A stretch of 64,000 nucleotides of DNA from FEN-299 sp963717945. GTDB taxonomy: Bacteria > Acidobacteriota > Vicinamibacteria > Vicinamibacterales > Fen-181. The stretch is from positions 496,001 to 560,000 of the forward strand of contig CAVQXT010000001.1 of assembly GCA_963717945.1 (NCBI GenBank). The letters are read 5' to 3'. The notes below the pieces were generated by a model, which searched no databases, was not told the origin of the DNA, and worked only from the letters and a program-made list of their open reading frames with translations. The number at the start of each line of letters is the position of its first letter. The first letter of the stretch is position 1. Below are positions 28,020 through 39,961 of the stretch, in pieces. The position numbers and the translations under genes were made by a program.

Positions 28020-29430
28020 GGCAGGGAATCGACAGGACCTCTACTTCTTCGGCTACGGCCACGATTACCGCGGCGCGCTCGCCGACTTCACGAAGGTGGC
28101 GGGCCGGATCCCGATGCCGCCGCGCTTTGCGTTCGGCATCTGGTGGTCGCGCTACTGGGCCTACACCGATCAGGAATTCGAGCAGCTCGTGCGCGACTTC
28201 GAGGCGCGCTCGCTGCCGCTCGACGTGCTGGTCGTCGACATGGACTGGCACCTGACGTTCGGCATCACGTGGGACGACAACGTGAAGGACGAGTCGGGCC
28301 ACACCAAAGGGTGGACCGGCTTCACGTGGGACCCGAACTATTTCCCCGATCCGGTCGGGTTCCTGAAATGGACCGACGTTCACGGCCTCCGCACGCCGCT
28401 GAACCTGCACCCGGCGTCGGGGATCCAGCCGTGGGAATCGCAGTATCCGGCGATGGCGAAGGCCATGGGCATCGACCCGGCCTCGCAGAAGTACGTGCCG
28501 TTCGACATCGTCGACAAGAAGTTCGCGACCAGCTTCTTCGACCTGGTCATTCACCCCCTCGAGAAGCAGGGCGTCGACTTCTGGTGGCTCGACTGGCAGC
28601 AGAGCGACAAGACGTCGCTCGATGGCATCAACCCGACCTGGTGGCTGAACTACGCGTTCTTCACCGACATGGAGAGGCAGGGGAAGCACCGGCCGCTCAT
28701 CTTCCACCGGTGGGGCGGGCTCGGCAACCACCGCTACGAAATCGGGTTCTCGGGCGACACCTACTCGACGTGGCAGTCGCTCGCCTACCAGCCGTACTTC
28801 ACCGCGACGGCCGCCAACGTCGGCTTCGGCTACTGGAGCCACGACATCGGCGGCCACATGAACGGGCCGGTCGAGCCCGAGCTCTACACGCGGTGGATCC
28901 AGTTCGGCGTGTTCAGCCCGATCCTCCGCACGCACACCACGAAGAACCCGGGCGCCGAGCGGCGGATCTGGGCGTACCCGCCCGAGTACTCGGACGCGAT
29001 GCGGGAGGCGTTCCTGCTGCGCTCGTCGCTGATTCCGTACATCTACACCGCGTCGCGCGGGACCTACGACACCGGCGTGCCGTTCCTGCGGCCGCTCTAC
29101 TGGGACTACTCCGGAAGCGGCCGAGGCCTACGCCGTCAAGGACGAGTACCTGTTCGGCGACGCCTGCTCGTCGCGCCCATCGTCGCGCCGAGGAGCAAGG
29201 AGACGGGCCTCGCCACGCGCTCGGTGTGGCTCCCGGCGGGTTCGTGGGTCGAATGGTCGACAGGTCGCGTGTTCGACGGGCCGAGGACGGTCGAACGGTC
29301 GTTCGCGATCGACGAGATTCCCGTCTACGTCAAGGCCGGGTCGATCATCCCGATGCAGCACCCGGTCGAGCGGGCTGGCGCGCACCCGGCGGCCGACCCG
29401 CTTGTGCTCGAGGTCTTTCCGGCCGGCTGG

Positions 29431-29459
29431 GGTCCAGACGGAGTCTGACTCCGGGGACC
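29431..29459. repeat. palindrome carrying the premature stop of the GH31 frame
   Basis: Outer arms GGTCC and GGACC enclose CGGAGTC-T-GACTCCG, a 7-bp perfect stem. The TGA inside it ends the main GH31 frame, while family-like sequence resumes about 60 bases later in another frame. This looks like a REP-type insertion. Confidence 0.6.
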
Positions 29460-30153
29460 AGCGAATCACGGCGGGCGAGCCGAGACCGAGCGACGATGCG
29501 TGTTTACGAGGACCGGGAGATTCGGTCGGGTATCAGTCAGGCGAGGGGGCCTGGACGACGGTGCAGGTGACGAGGACCGAAGGCGCGCAGACGGTGCGGA
29601 TCGAGCCGGTGGAAGGCCGGTATCCGGGCATGCCGTCGATGCGCGGCTACGAGGTCCGGTTTCGGAACCTCCTGCCGACGACGCGGGCCTGGGTGAACGG
29701 GCAGGCCGCGGTGTTCGCGACCGCGGCCGACCGCGATCGTCGGTGCTGGCGGGCCTCCCGCCCGAGCGCGCGGAGTGGTGGTATGAGGGCGATACCGCGA
29801 CGATCGTCGTGGCGGTTCCGCCTCGTCGTCTCGCGGACGCGGCGGAGGTTCGCATCGAGCTCACGCCCCCTCCTGCGCCAGGACATGCGGGCGTTCGCCG
29901 GCCGGATGCGGCGCCTGCACGACCTGCACGCGCTCGTGAACGGGGCGTGGCCGAAGGTCGCGCCGCCGGAGCTGCTGTTGAGTCTTGTGCAGACGGGAGA
30001 CCGATTGTCGATCGACCCCGCCGCGGCGCCGGCCGAGTTCAGCCGCTTCCTGCAGAAGCTCGTCGAGCTCGAGGCGGTCATCGACAAGCTGCCGCTCACG
30101 CCCGCGGCGCGGGTGAGGGCGAATGCGCTGCTGAGGAGATAGGACTCTGAATG

Positions 30154-30226
30154 GCGCACGGCTGAAGCCGTGCGCTATCTGGCGATCGGTTGGTGAATCG
30201 GATAGCGCAGGGCTTCAGCCCTGCGC
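30154..30226. repeat. double-hairpin repeat, family 1, copy 1
   Basis: Hairpin one (30154-30175) is GCGCACGGCT-GA-AGCCGTGCGC-type. Hairpin two (30205-30226) is GCGCAGGGCT-TC-AGCCCTGCGC-type. TATC after the first and GATA before the second also pair, so the whole unit can fold into one cruciform. Confidence 0.8.
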
Positions 30227-30237
30227 GTCGCCAGACG

Positions 30238-30270
30238 GAAAAGACCCGGCGAGTGTGTCCACCCGCCGGG
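30238..30270 (-). terminator. groL: intrinsic terminator of groESL
   Basis: On the minus strand CCCGGCG and CGCCGGG form a 7-bp GC stem around a 12-base loop. It is followed by TCTTTTCC. It lies 80-115 bases after the groL stop. Confidence 0.75.
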
Positions 30271-30279
30271 CCCTCCGTG

Positions 30280-30351
30280 CCTTGAGCCTTGAGCCCTGAG
30301 CCTTGAGCCCTGAGCCTCTTGGCTTGAGCCCTGAGCCTTGAGCCCTGAGCC

Positions 30352-30353
<2 letters not shown>
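30280..30353. repeat. short tandem repeat after groL (14-bp unit)
   Basis: About five imperfect copies of CCTTGAGCCCTGAG run from the terminator to the groL stop codon. One copy is altered around CCTCTTGG. It lies in the transcribed 3' end of groL. Confidence 0.8.
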
Positions 30354-31983
<1,630 letters not shown>

Positions 31984-32029
31984 CGTTGTCTGCTCCGTTT
32001 CGGAACTCGGAATGTGTGCGAGAACGTGA

Positions 32030-32317
32030 CTAGTCCAGGATTGCCAGGACTTCCTCTTCGCGCATGATCAGGAACTCCTCGCCATCGAGCTTGATTTCCT
32101 GACCGGAGTACTTGCCGAACAGGATCGTGTCGCCCGCCTTGACGTCGAGGGCGATGCGCCCGCCATCGTCCTTGACCTTGCCGGCGCCGACGGAGACGAC
32201 CTTGCCCTGCTGCGGCTTCTCCTTGGCGGTGTCGGGAATGATGATCCCGCCGATCTTCTGTTCGCCCTCATCGATGCGCTTGACGAGAATCCGGTCGTGC
32301 AGCGGTCTGGCTTTCAT
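32030..32317 (-). CDS. groS: 10-kDa co-chaperonin GroES
   Basis: 95 residues of normal length, starting MKARPLHDRILVKRID. The mobile loop (EGEQKIGGIIIPDTAKEK) and the conserved GKYSGQEIKLDGEEFLIMRE end are visible. It is the first gene of the operon and lies 114 bases downstream of the CIRCE element. Confidence 0.97.
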   Translation of the reverse strand: MKARPLHDRILVKRIDEGEQKIGGIIIPDTAKEKPQQGKVVSVGAGKVKDDGGRIALDVKAGDTILFGKYSGQEIKLDGEEFLIMREEEVLAILD

Positions 32318-32430
32318 CTGGTGTCACCCCCACGCTGAAAGTGCGGTTGATGGAAGTGCCGGCGGACGGGCCGCGCGGCGCGTTCAGCACTCGCCGGGGA
32401 CGGCGGTTAGCAGCCGGCCCGGTGTAACTG

Positions 32431-32457
32431 TTAGCACTCGTTGTGCCTGAGTGCTAA
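32431..32457. promoter_or_regulatory. CIRCE operator (HrcA site)
   Basis: TTAGCACTC, a 9-base spacer, and GAGTGCTAA: an exact match to the CIRCE inverted repeat. HrcA binds it and represses groESL until heat shock. hrcA itself is not in the window. Confidence 0.97.
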
Positions 32458-32486
32458 GTTTAGCCTCCGGCCTGGCAGCGTGTCAA
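32457..32486 (-). promoter_or_regulatory. groES promoter next to CIRCE
   Basis: On the minus strand TTGACA (32486-32481), an 18-base spacer, and TAAACT (32462-32457). The -10 box touches the CIRCE repeat, so HrcA would cover the transcription start. Confidence 0.85.
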
Positions 32487-32646
32487 CACGGACGGTGCGC
32501 CGGCCCTCGGCCCTCGACTCTCGGCTCTTGGCCGTGTCCGGCTCGGGGCCGGAAGCCAGACTAGGCCGAAGGCCGAGGGCCGGAAGCCGAAGGCCGCTGT
32601 GCCGCCCCTGCCAGCCCGGCCGCGGATGCGGTTAGACTGTGAGGAT

Positions 32647-34104
<1,458 letters not shown>

Positions 34105-34198
34105 TTGGCAGCGGCCAGTTCTCAGTTGCCAGTCGAACACCCGTGACAGACTGGCCACCGACCACTGGCCACTGGCAACTGACCACCGGGAACTGACT
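34105..34198. repeat. intergenic hairpin repeat, family 2, copy 2
   Basis: Repeats of CAGTTGCCAGT/ACTGGCAACTG type surround CGTGACAGACTGGCCA, which is the reverse complement of the core of copy 1 (22946-23018). It lies between cysS and the convergent Fis-type gene and touches the latter's stop codon. Confidence 0.7.
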
Positions 34199-34400
34199 AT
34201 CTTCTGATCTTGAGTGCTTCCATCTTCCTGCTCAGCGTGTTCCGGTGAATCCGCAGCTCCTTGGCAGCGGCGGTCACGTTGCCGCCCGCCCGCTCGAGGA
34301 CTCTCGTGATGAACGCGCGCTCGAACGCGCCCACCGCGTCGTCGAACAGGATGCCGCCTTCGACCATGTCGGCAATCAGGCGTTCGAGGCGATCGCGCAC
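34197..34400 (-). CDS. small Fis-type HTH DNA-binding protein
   Basis: 67 residues. It consists of a helix and a Fis/NtrC C-terminal helix-turn-helix (FERAFITRVLERAGGNVTAA, then KELRIHRNTLSRKMEAL). There is no AAA or receiver domain. The start is a GTG one base after the purC stop, so it is probably co-translated with purC. Stand-alone proteins of this type may act as nucleoid-associated or local regulators; no target is suggested by the sequence. Confidence 0.85.
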   Translation of the reverse strand: MRDRLERLIADMVEGGILFDDAVGAFERAFITRVLERAGGNVTAAAKELRIHRNTLSRKMEALKIRR

Positions 34401-34401
34401 G

Positions 34402-35319
34402 TCAACCCCGCTCGTCCACGCCGTGGCCGGACAGCCGCCGCAGCGCCTCGACGTATTTCTCGCGCGTCCGGGCGATCACCTCGTCGGGCAGTGACGGCAC
34501 CGGCGGCTGCTTGTTCCACTTGATCTGCTCGAGGTAGTCGCGCACGTACTGCTTGTCGAAGCTCGGCTGGCTGCCGCCGGGGGCGTACTGATCGGCCGGC
34601 CAGAAGCGCGAGGAGTCCGGGGTGAGGACCTCGTCGATGAGCAGGACCTGCTGCCGTCCCCCCTCCTCGATCAGGCCGAATTCGAACTTCGTGTCGGCGA
34701 CGATGATCCCGCGCGTCTCGGCGTGCGCGGCGCCGCGCCGGTAGACGGCGAGCGACAGGCGCTTGAGCGTCGCGATGAGGTCGCGGCCCACCAGGCGCCC
34801 GGCCTCCTCCTCGCTGATGTTCACGTCGTGCCCGCTCTCGGCCTTGGTCGACGGCGTGAAGATCGGCTCGGGCAACCGGTCGGCCTCGCGCAGGGATGCC
34901 GGCAGCGCGATCCCGCAGACCGTGCCGGTCTTCCGGTACTCCGCCCAGCCGGACCCGGCGAGGTAGCCCCGCACGACGCATTCGATCGGGACCGGCGTCG
35001 TCCGCCGGACCAGCATCGACCGGCCGCGCAGCACGTCGGCGTGCTGGCGGAGCGCGGGAGGGAAATCCGCCGGATCGACCGACCGCACGTGATTGGGAAC
35101 CACGTCGCGCGTCTGAGCGAACCAGAACGCCGACAGCTGTGTCAGCACCTTCCCCTTGTCGGGAATGCCGGACCCGAGCACGTAGTCGAACGCCGAGATC
35201 CGGTCGGTCGCGACGATGAGCAGATCCTCGCCGGCGTCGTAGAGGTCCCGGACCTTTCCGCTGCGGAGGGGAGCGAGTCCGGGAAACGAGGTGGCGAGCA
35301 AAGGCGCGGGCAACGTCAT
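34402..35319 (-). CDS. purC: SAICAR synthase
   Basis: 305 residues, the longer ADE1-like form. It ligates aspartate to CAIR in purine synthesis. Visible are GKVRDLYDAGEDLLIVATDRISAFD in two pieces, PIECVVRGYLAGSGW, IADTKFEFG and the substrate loop DEVLTPDSSRFW. The start ATG has a GAGG 9 bases upstream. The Fis-type gene follows with no gap. Confidence 0.97.
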   Translation of the reverse strand: MTLPAPLLATSFPGLAPLRSGKVRDLYDAGEDLLIVATDRISAFDYVLGSGIPDKGKVLTQLSAFWFAQTRDVVPNHVRSVDPADFPPALRQHADVLRGRSMLVRRTTPVPIECVVRGYLAGSGWAEYRKTGTVCGIALPASLREADRLPEPIFTPSTKAESGHDVNISEEEAGRLVGRDLIATLKRLSLAVYRRGAAHAETRGIIVADTKFEFGLIEEGGRQQVLLIDEVLTPDSSRFWPADQYAPGGSQPSFDKQYVRDYLEQIKWNKQPPVPSLPDEVIARTREKYVEALRRLSGHGVDERG

Positions 35320-35382
35320 TTGCGGAACCTCATCAGGTGCCGGGAACGCGTCGGTCGGCGGCCGCCGGGAGGCGGGGGAGCC

Positions 35383-35412
35383 ATATTAACGGGCGGACGG
35401 GCCGACCCGCAA
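35383..35412 (-). promoter_or_regulatory. candidate purC promoter
   Basis: On the minus strand TTGCGG (35412-35407), an 18-base spacer and TAATAT (35388-35383), about 64 bases before the purC start. Confidence 0.45.
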
Positions 35413-35517
35413 GAGCGGGGAGGCCGCGGGCCGGCTGTGCCGATCGTCGGTCTGGCAGTAAGTGACGCTGTGGCATAGACTTGGGCCGGATCATGTAGTA
35501 GAGTGCGGTCCCCTGAG

Positions 35518-36552
35518 ATGCGTGCGCACCTGCGGACCGCTCTCGTCTTCGCGCTCGCGCTGATCCTGCTGGCCTGGTTCGTGCGCGGCGTCGATGTCGC
35601 CGGCGTCCGGACCGAACTGGCGCACGGGCGTCTCGATCTGCTGGCGATCGCCGTCGGCATGACGCTGGTGACCTACGCGCTGCGGACGCTCCGCTGGCAG
35701 TACCTGCTCGCGGGGCTGGGACCGACGCGCTTCATGAACGCGTTTCGCGCGACGGTGATCGGCTTCGCCGCCAACTTCCTGCTGCCGGCGCGGGCCGGGG
35801 AGTTCCTCCGTCCCTACGTGCTGTCGCAGCACGAGAACGTGAAGGCGACCGCCGCGTTCGCGACCGTCGTCCTCGAGCGCGTGTTCGACATGGCCGCGGT
35901 GCTCGTGCTGTTCGCCTTCTTCTTCCTGACGGCCGACCCGGCGCTCGCGCGCGCCGACCCGGTCGTCTTCCACGCCGCCCGGGTCGGAGGGATGACGGCC
36001 GCCGCGGGAACGCTCGTCCTGCTCGTGACGTTCTTCCTGCTCGCCGGGCACCCGGAGGCGATCGGGAGAATCTCGGGGGGCGTCGAGCGCCGTCTGCCGG
36101 CACGCCTCGCGAAGAGGGTGGAGGGGCTGGCCCAGACGTTCGTCCTGGGGCTTGGCGCGGTCCGGCAGCCGAAACAGTGGCTGGTGGTCTTCGCCCTGTC
36201 GTTCCCGTTGTGGCTGTCGATTGCGTGCGGGATCTGGCTGGTGTCCCGCGCCTTCGGGGTCGAGGTCGGGTACGTCGGGTCGTTCCTGGTGATGACGCTG
36301 CTCGTCGTCGGCGTGGCGGTCCCGACGCCGGGAGCGATCGGCGGGTTCCACGAGTTCTACCGGATCGCCGTCACGTCGTTCTTTCACGCGTCGACGGACA
36401 AGGCGGTCGGCGCCGGCATCGTGCTGCACGCGATCTCGTTCGTGCCGGTGACGCTGCTCGGCGTCGCGTTCATGGTCAAGGAAGGGCTGACTCTGGGCAG
36501 GATGCGGCGCCTGGCGAAACCGCCCGGCGCGGCGGAGGAGGAGACCCGGTGA
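35518..36552 (+). CDS. flippase-like integral membrane protein (UPF0104 / LPG synthase TM-domain family)
   Basis: 344 residues with about eight membrane helices. Conserved points of the family can be seen: LRTLRWQYLLAGLG in the first loop and NFLLPARAGEFLRPYVL with its R-x-GE motif. TVVLERVFDMAAVL and PTPGAIGGFHEFY follow later. Members resemble the membrane domain of MprF and are thought to move lipids or lipid-linked sugars. The substrate is unknown here. The stop overlaps the nrdR start (GTGA). Confidence 0.85.
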   Translation: MRAHLRTALVFALALILLAWFVRGVDVAGVRTELAHGRLDLLAIAVGMTLVTYALRTLRWQYLLAGLGPTRFMNAFRATVIGFAANFLLPARAGEFLRPYVLSQHENVKATAAFATVVLERVFDMAAVLVLFAFFFLTADPALARADPVVFHAARVGGMTAAAGTLVLLVTFFLLAGHPEAIGRISGGVERRLPARLAKRVEGLAQTFVLGLGAVRQPKQWLVVFALSFPLWLSIACGIWLVSRAFGVEVGYVGSFLVMTLLVVGVAVPTPGAIGGFHEFYRIAVTSFFHASTDKAVGAGIVLHAISFVPVTLLGVAFMVKEGLTLGRMRRLAKPPGAAEEETR

Positions 36553-37007
36553 AGTGTCCCTACTGCAGTCATCTGGGCGACAAGGTGGTCGATTCCCGCG
36601 AGAGCAAGGAAGGCGAGGTCATTCGCCGTCGCCGGGAATGCCTCGACTGCGGCCGTCGCTTCACCAGCTACGAGCGGATCGACGAGATCCCCTACATGGT
36701 GGTGAAGAAGGACGGGAGCCGCGAGCGCTTCGAGCGCCAGAAGCTCGTCGCCGGGATGCTGAAGGCGTGCGAGAAGCGGCCGGTCAGCGTCTCGGCTCTC
36801 GAGAAGATCGCCGACCGCGTGGAGGCGACGCTGCAGGAGCGGCCCGAGAAGGAGATTGCCACCGCCGAGGTCGGCTTGTTCGTGATGCAGGCGCTGAAGG
36901 ACCTCGACGAAGTGGCCTACGTCCGCTTCGCGTCGGTCTACCGGAACTTCCGCGACGTCGGCGAGTTCCGCAAGCAAATCGAAGAGCTGCTCGACGCGGG
37001 CGAGTGA
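36549..37007 (+). CDS. nrdR: transcriptional repressor NrdR
   Basis: 152 residues from a GTG overlapping the previous stop. The N-terminal zinc ribbon (CPYC near residue 3 and CLDC near 31) is followed by an ATP-cone domain (VVKKDGSRERFERQKLVAGM). NrdR senses dATP/ATP and represses ribonucleotide reductase genes. The start matches the family's near-invariant M-K-C-P-x-C. Confidence 0.97.
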   Translation: MKCPYCSHLGDKVVDSRESKEGEVIRRRRECLDCGRRFTSYERIDEIPYMVVKKDGSRERFERQKLVAGMLKACEKRPVSVSALEKIADRVEATLQERPEKEIATAEVGLFVMQALKDLDEVAYVRFASVYRNFRDVGEFRKQIEELLDAGE

Positions 37008-37020
37008 GCGCGCGGCGCGT

Positions 37021-37049
37021 TTGACTGCTCCCGGTGTTTGCTCGATAAT
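37021..37049 (+). promoter_or_regulatory. sigma70-type promoter upstream of the RDD gene
   Basis: TTGACT at 37021-37026, a 17-base spacer and GATAAT at 37044-37049, giving a leader of about 65 bases. Confidence 0.65.
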
Positions 37050-37118
37050 CCGAGTGGCCCTCACCCATCCGGCTGCGCCGGGGCGGCCGCGCCCCGGTTT
37101 GTCTCCAGACGGCGACGC

Positions 37119-38042
37119 ATGAAATGTCCGAAGTGCAACTACATCGCGTTTGACTCGACGGTCCGCTGCCGGAACTGCGGCTTCGATTTCTCCCTCTCGC
37201 GTCCGGCCGAGGTCGGGAGCGACCTGCCGCTGCGCCAGCCCGAGCCGGCGGCACCGCTGGGGGATTTCGACCTCGGCGGCGCCAGGCGCCCCGCTCGCGG
37301 CCCGGAGGGTCCGGCGGCCGCCGAGCGCGTCCGCGACCCGGCGTTCGACCCCGGCGTTCCGCCGGCCGCGGCCAGTGGGATGCCGCTGTTCGGCGAAGTG
37401 CCGCTCGTGCGCCCGTCGGCGCCGACCGCGCCGCTTTCGGTCCGCCGTTCGACCCCCGTGCCGCCGCGCACCCGGGTGTCGGTCACGCCGCGGCCGGCCG
37501 AACCCCGGCCCGACCCGGGGCTGCCGCTCGGATCTCCGTCGTTTACGACGCTCGGCCTGGGGCGTGGCGCGTCTGCACCGTCTCGGTCGGCCTCGAACGA
37601 GCAGGACGCGGCTGGCGCGGATGGCGTGGCGGGCGTCGGCGTCCGTCTCGGCGCGGCCGCGCTCGACTGGCTGATGCTGGCCAGCCTCGATCTGGCGGTC
37701 GTCTACTTCACGCTTCGTGTCAGCCGGCTGCAGACCGGCGAGCTCCTGCTCCTGCCCGCGGCGCCGCTGATCGCGTTCCTGCTGCTGCTCAATGGCGGCT
37801 ACCTCGCGATGTTCACCGCCGCGGGCGGCCAGACGCTCGGCAAGATGGCGTTCCACCTGAGGGTCGTGTCGGCGGGCGGCGCGCCACTCAGCGTCGGCCG
37901 CTCGCTGATGCGCGTGGTCTCCTTCCTGGTGAGCGCGCTGCCCGCCGGGCTCGGTCTCCTGCCCGCGGTCTTCGACCCGAGCCACCGCGGGCTTCACGAT
38001 CGCCTGTCCGGGACGCTCGTCGTGCGCGCGGGCACGCCGTAG
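37119..38042 (+). CDS. RDD-family membrane protein with N-terminal zinc ribbon
   Basis: 307 residues. The N-terminus is a small zinc ribbon (CPKC near residue 3, CRNC near 19). A Pro/Arg-rich disordered linker of about 140 residues follows. The RDD domain (about 170-305) has an RLGAAALDWLML start, helices and the end SHRGLHDRLSGTLVV. RDD proteins are of poorly known function, with some linked to ion transport. The ribbon-linker-RDD layout is unusual in length but plausible. Confidence 0.8.
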   Translation: MKCPKCNYIAFDSTVRCRNCGFDFSLSRPAEVGSDLPLRQPEPAAPLGDFDLGGARRPARGPEGPAAAERVRDPAFDPGVPPAAASGMPLFGEVPLVRPSAPTAPLSVRRSTPVPPRTRVSVTPRPAEPRPDPGLPLGSPSFTTLGLGRGASAPSRSASNEQDAAGADGVAGVGVRLGAAALDWLMLASLDLAVVYFTLRVSRLQTGELLLLPAAPLIAFLLLLNGGYLAMFTAAGGQTLGKMAFHLRVVSAGGAPLSVGRSLMRVVSFLVSALPAGLGLLPAVFDPSHRGLHDRLSGTLVVRAGTP

Positions 38043-38068
38043 CGTGGTGGGAGGCTGAACCCGACTCC

Positions 38069-38542
38069 ATGACGCGACTCGCGGTGCTGCTGGCGACCTT
38101 CGGGTACGTCGGCCACGTTCCGATTGCGCCCGGGACGGCCGGTTCGGCCGCCGGCCTCCTGCTGTACGCCGCCCTCCGCCTGGTGGCGCCTCCGGCCGTC
38201 CTCGCGTTGGTCGATCTGGGCGTCATCGTCGTGCTGTTCGTCCTCGGCTGCTGGGCCGGCACGGTGGCCGAGCGGCACTACGGCCGTACCGATCCCGGCG
38301 CCGTCGTCGTCGACGAAGTCCTCGGCATGCTGATGACGCTGTGGCTCGTCCCGGTGACCTGGAAGGGCGCCGTGGTCGGCTTCCTGCTGTTCCGGGCCTT
38401 CGACATCGTGAAACCGTTTCCGGCCCGGCGGTGCGAACGGCTCCACGGCGGCCTGGGGATCATGGCCGACGACGCGGTCGCGGGGATCTACGGCAACCTG
38501 GCCCTGCGCCTGATAATCTGGATTGCACCGGTTCTGCGTTAG
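38069..38542 (+). CDS. pgpA: phosphatidylglycerophosphatase A
   Basis: 157 residues, membrane protein. It removes phosphate from phosphatidylglycerophosphate to give phosphatidylglycerol. The family marks are GYVGHVPIAPGTAGS near residue 12, DPGAVVVDEVLGM near 75 and FRAFDIVKPFPARRCER near 110. It fits a lipid-related pair with the later gpsA. The intergenic region after it (38543-38648) contains short GGGCTAC and GGCCTGA repeats. Confidence 0.93.
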   Translation: MTRLAVLLATFGYVGHVPIAPGTAGSAAGLLLYAALRLVAPPAVLALVDLGVIVVLFVLGCWAGTVAERHYGRTDPGAVVVDEVLGMLMTLWLVPVTWKGAVVGFLLFRAFDIVKPFPARRCERLHGGLGIMADDAVAGIYGNLALRLIIWIAPVLR

Positions 38543-38648
38543 GGAACGGGCTACGGGCTACGGGCTGCAGGCTTCGGTCCGTGCCACGACGTGACACGCG
38601 TGATCGCGCCTGAGGCCTGAGGCCTGAAGCCCGAAGCCGGGAGCGAAG

Positions 38649-39935
38649 ATGTCTGTATCCCCGCCCCGTCGCGCCGCCATCATCGCCGTGGGCAGCGAGC
38701 TGCTCACGCCGCTGCGAGCGGACACCAACTCCCTGTTCGTCACGGCCCGGCTCAACGAGCTGGGGATCGAGGTCGTGGCCAAGCTGATCGTCGGCGACCG
38801 GCGCGACGAGCTCGCCGCGGCTATCCGGGAGCACGTGCGCCGGGTGGACCTGCTGGTGCTCACCGGCGGCCTGGGGCCGACCGACGACGACGTGACGCGT
38901 CAGGCCGCGGCCGACGCGCTCGGCCTGGCGCTCGGCGAACAGCCCGCGATCGTCGAGCGGATCCGGGAGCGCTTCGCGCGGCGCGGGGTCGAGATGCCGG
39001 AGGTCAACCGCGTGCAGGCGCAGGTGCTCGCCGGCGCGTCGGTGCTGCTCAATCCCCATGGCACGGCCCCGGGGCAGTGGATCGAGCACGCCGGCACGCA
39101 CGTCGTGCTGCTGCCCGGCCCGCCGCGCGAGATGCAGCCGATGCTCCTGGCGGCCCTCGACGAGCGCCTCGCGCCGCTCTGCGGCAGCGCGAGACTCTAC
39201 CGCCGCGTGATCGGCATCACTGGCCGCGCCGAATCACAGGTCGAGCAGGTCGCGCAGCCGATCTACGCGACGTGGGCGGCGTGGGATCCGCCGGTCTCGA
39301 CCAGCATCCTCGCGGCGCCGGGGCAGATCGAGCTGCACCTGTCGGTCCGCTCGTCGAGCGAGGACGAGGGACGATCCGTCCTCGAACGCGCGACCGCCGA
39401 GGTGCTCCCCGTGCTCGGCGCGGACGTGTTCACCACCGACGGGCACCCGCTCGAACAGGTGGTCGGCGAGATGCTGCGAGCCAGGTTCTGGCGCGTCGCG
39501 ACCGCCGAGTCGTGCACCGGCGGCCTGGTGGCCTCGCGCCTGACCGACGTGGCGGGCAGTTCCGACTACGTCGAGCGCGGCGTCGTCTGCTACAGCAACC
39601 GGGCGAAGACCGAGCTGCTCGGCGTGCCCGACGAATCGATTCGCCTGTACGGCGCGGTCAGCGAGGACGTCGCGGTGGCGATGGCCGTCGGCATGCGCGA
39701 GCGGGCGGGCGTGGAGGTGGCCGTCGGCGTCACGGGCATCGCCGGCCCCGGCGGGGGCTCCGACCAGAAGCCGGTCGGCACGGTGGTCATCGCGGTGGCG
39801 TTCCCGGGCGGCACGCGCGTTGGCCGGTTCCGGTTTCTCGGCGTGCGCGCCCAGGTGAAATCCCAGGCCTCGCAGGCCGCGCTCGACATGGTGCGGCGGG
39901 CGCTCGAGGAGTTCCTGCCCGCGCCGGGCGCCTGA
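38649..39935 (+). CDS. cinA: CinA-family protein (NMN deamidase / damage-inducible protein)
   Basis: 428 residues of standard two-domain form. The N-terminal MoCF-like domain (about 8-175) shows IIAVGSELL and LTGGLGPTDDDVTRQA. The C-terminal domain (about 270-425) is the PncC amidase with TAESCTGGLVASRLTDVAGS and GVTGIAGPGGGSDQKPVGT. The C-terminal part deamidates nicotinamide mononucleotide in related proteins. It is followed closely by thpR. Confidence 0.94.
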   Translation: MSVSPPRRAAIIAVGSELLTPLRADTNSLFVTARLNELGIEVVAKLIVGDRRDELAAAIREHVRRVDLLVLTGGLGPTDDDVTRQAAADALGLALGEQPAIVERIRERFARRGVEMPEVNRVQAQVLAGASVLLNPHGTAPGQWIEHAGTHVVLLPGPPREMQPMLLAALDERLAPLCGSARLYRRVIGITGRAESQVEQVAQPIYATWAAWDPPVSTSILAAPGQIELHLSVRSSSEDEGRSVLERATAEVLPVLGADVFTTDGHPLEQVVGEMLRARFWRVATAESCTGGLVASRLTDVAGSSDYVERGVVCYSNRAKTELLGVPDESIRLYGAVSEDVAVAMAVGMRERAGVEVAVGVTGIAGPGGGSDQKPVGTVVIAVAFPGGTRVGRFRFLGVRAQVKSQASQAALDMVRRALEEFLPAPGA

Positions 39936-39961
39936 GCGACCGCGGGAACCGGAGGAGAATC

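Larger units (their letters stand above)
27400..30142 (+). pseudogene. GH31-family alpha-glucosidase/xylosidase with several frame changes near its 3' end
   Basis: The intact first frame (27400-29448; ATG with GGAGG upstream) starts with a signal peptide (SAAAACAVLILLSAHPARA). It contains the GH31 catalytic domain: the nucleophile Asp in DFWWLDWQQ and the acid/base Asp in FSGDTYSTWQS. Near 29110 the family-like reading leaves the frame (PEAAEAYAVKDEYLFGDA is in another frame) and returns near 29162. A palindrome brings a stop at 29446-29448. The C-terminal beta domain continues in other frames (MRVYED, SVGYQSGEGAWTTV, AEWWYEGDTATIVVAV, LRQDMRAFAGRM) up to 30142. At least six frame changes occur in about 0.8 kb. 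The enzyme would be exported and act on alpha-linked oligosaccharides. Either the gene is decaying or the sequence is poor here. Confidence 0.85.
32318..32646. other. non-coding stretch between groES and cysS
   Basis: The part nearest groES holds the groES leader, the CIRCE operator and the groES promoter (to 32486). From about 32498 to 32600 there are imperfect, partly palindromic repeats of GGCCGAGGGCCGGAAGCC type on both strands. A TAGACT box at 32633-32638 lies 8 bases before the cysS start. No further gene is seen. Confidence 0.6.

Noticed and set aside
29446..29448. TGA in the GH31 frame as a selenocysteine codon, given SelB
   Set aside because: The codons after it in frame are not family-like, GH31 has no Sec/Cys at this place, and the TGA lies in an inserted palindrome.
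30154..30226. Ordinary intrinsic terminator between the GH31 gene and groL
   Set aside because: The same double-hairpin unit recurs at several sites without T-runs, so it is a repeat element; a separate terminator for groL is at 30238-30270.
36384..37997. Minus-strand open frame of 537 codons across nrdR and the RDD gene
   Set aside because: No family motif, antisense composition; the plus strand has NrdR and RDD motifs.
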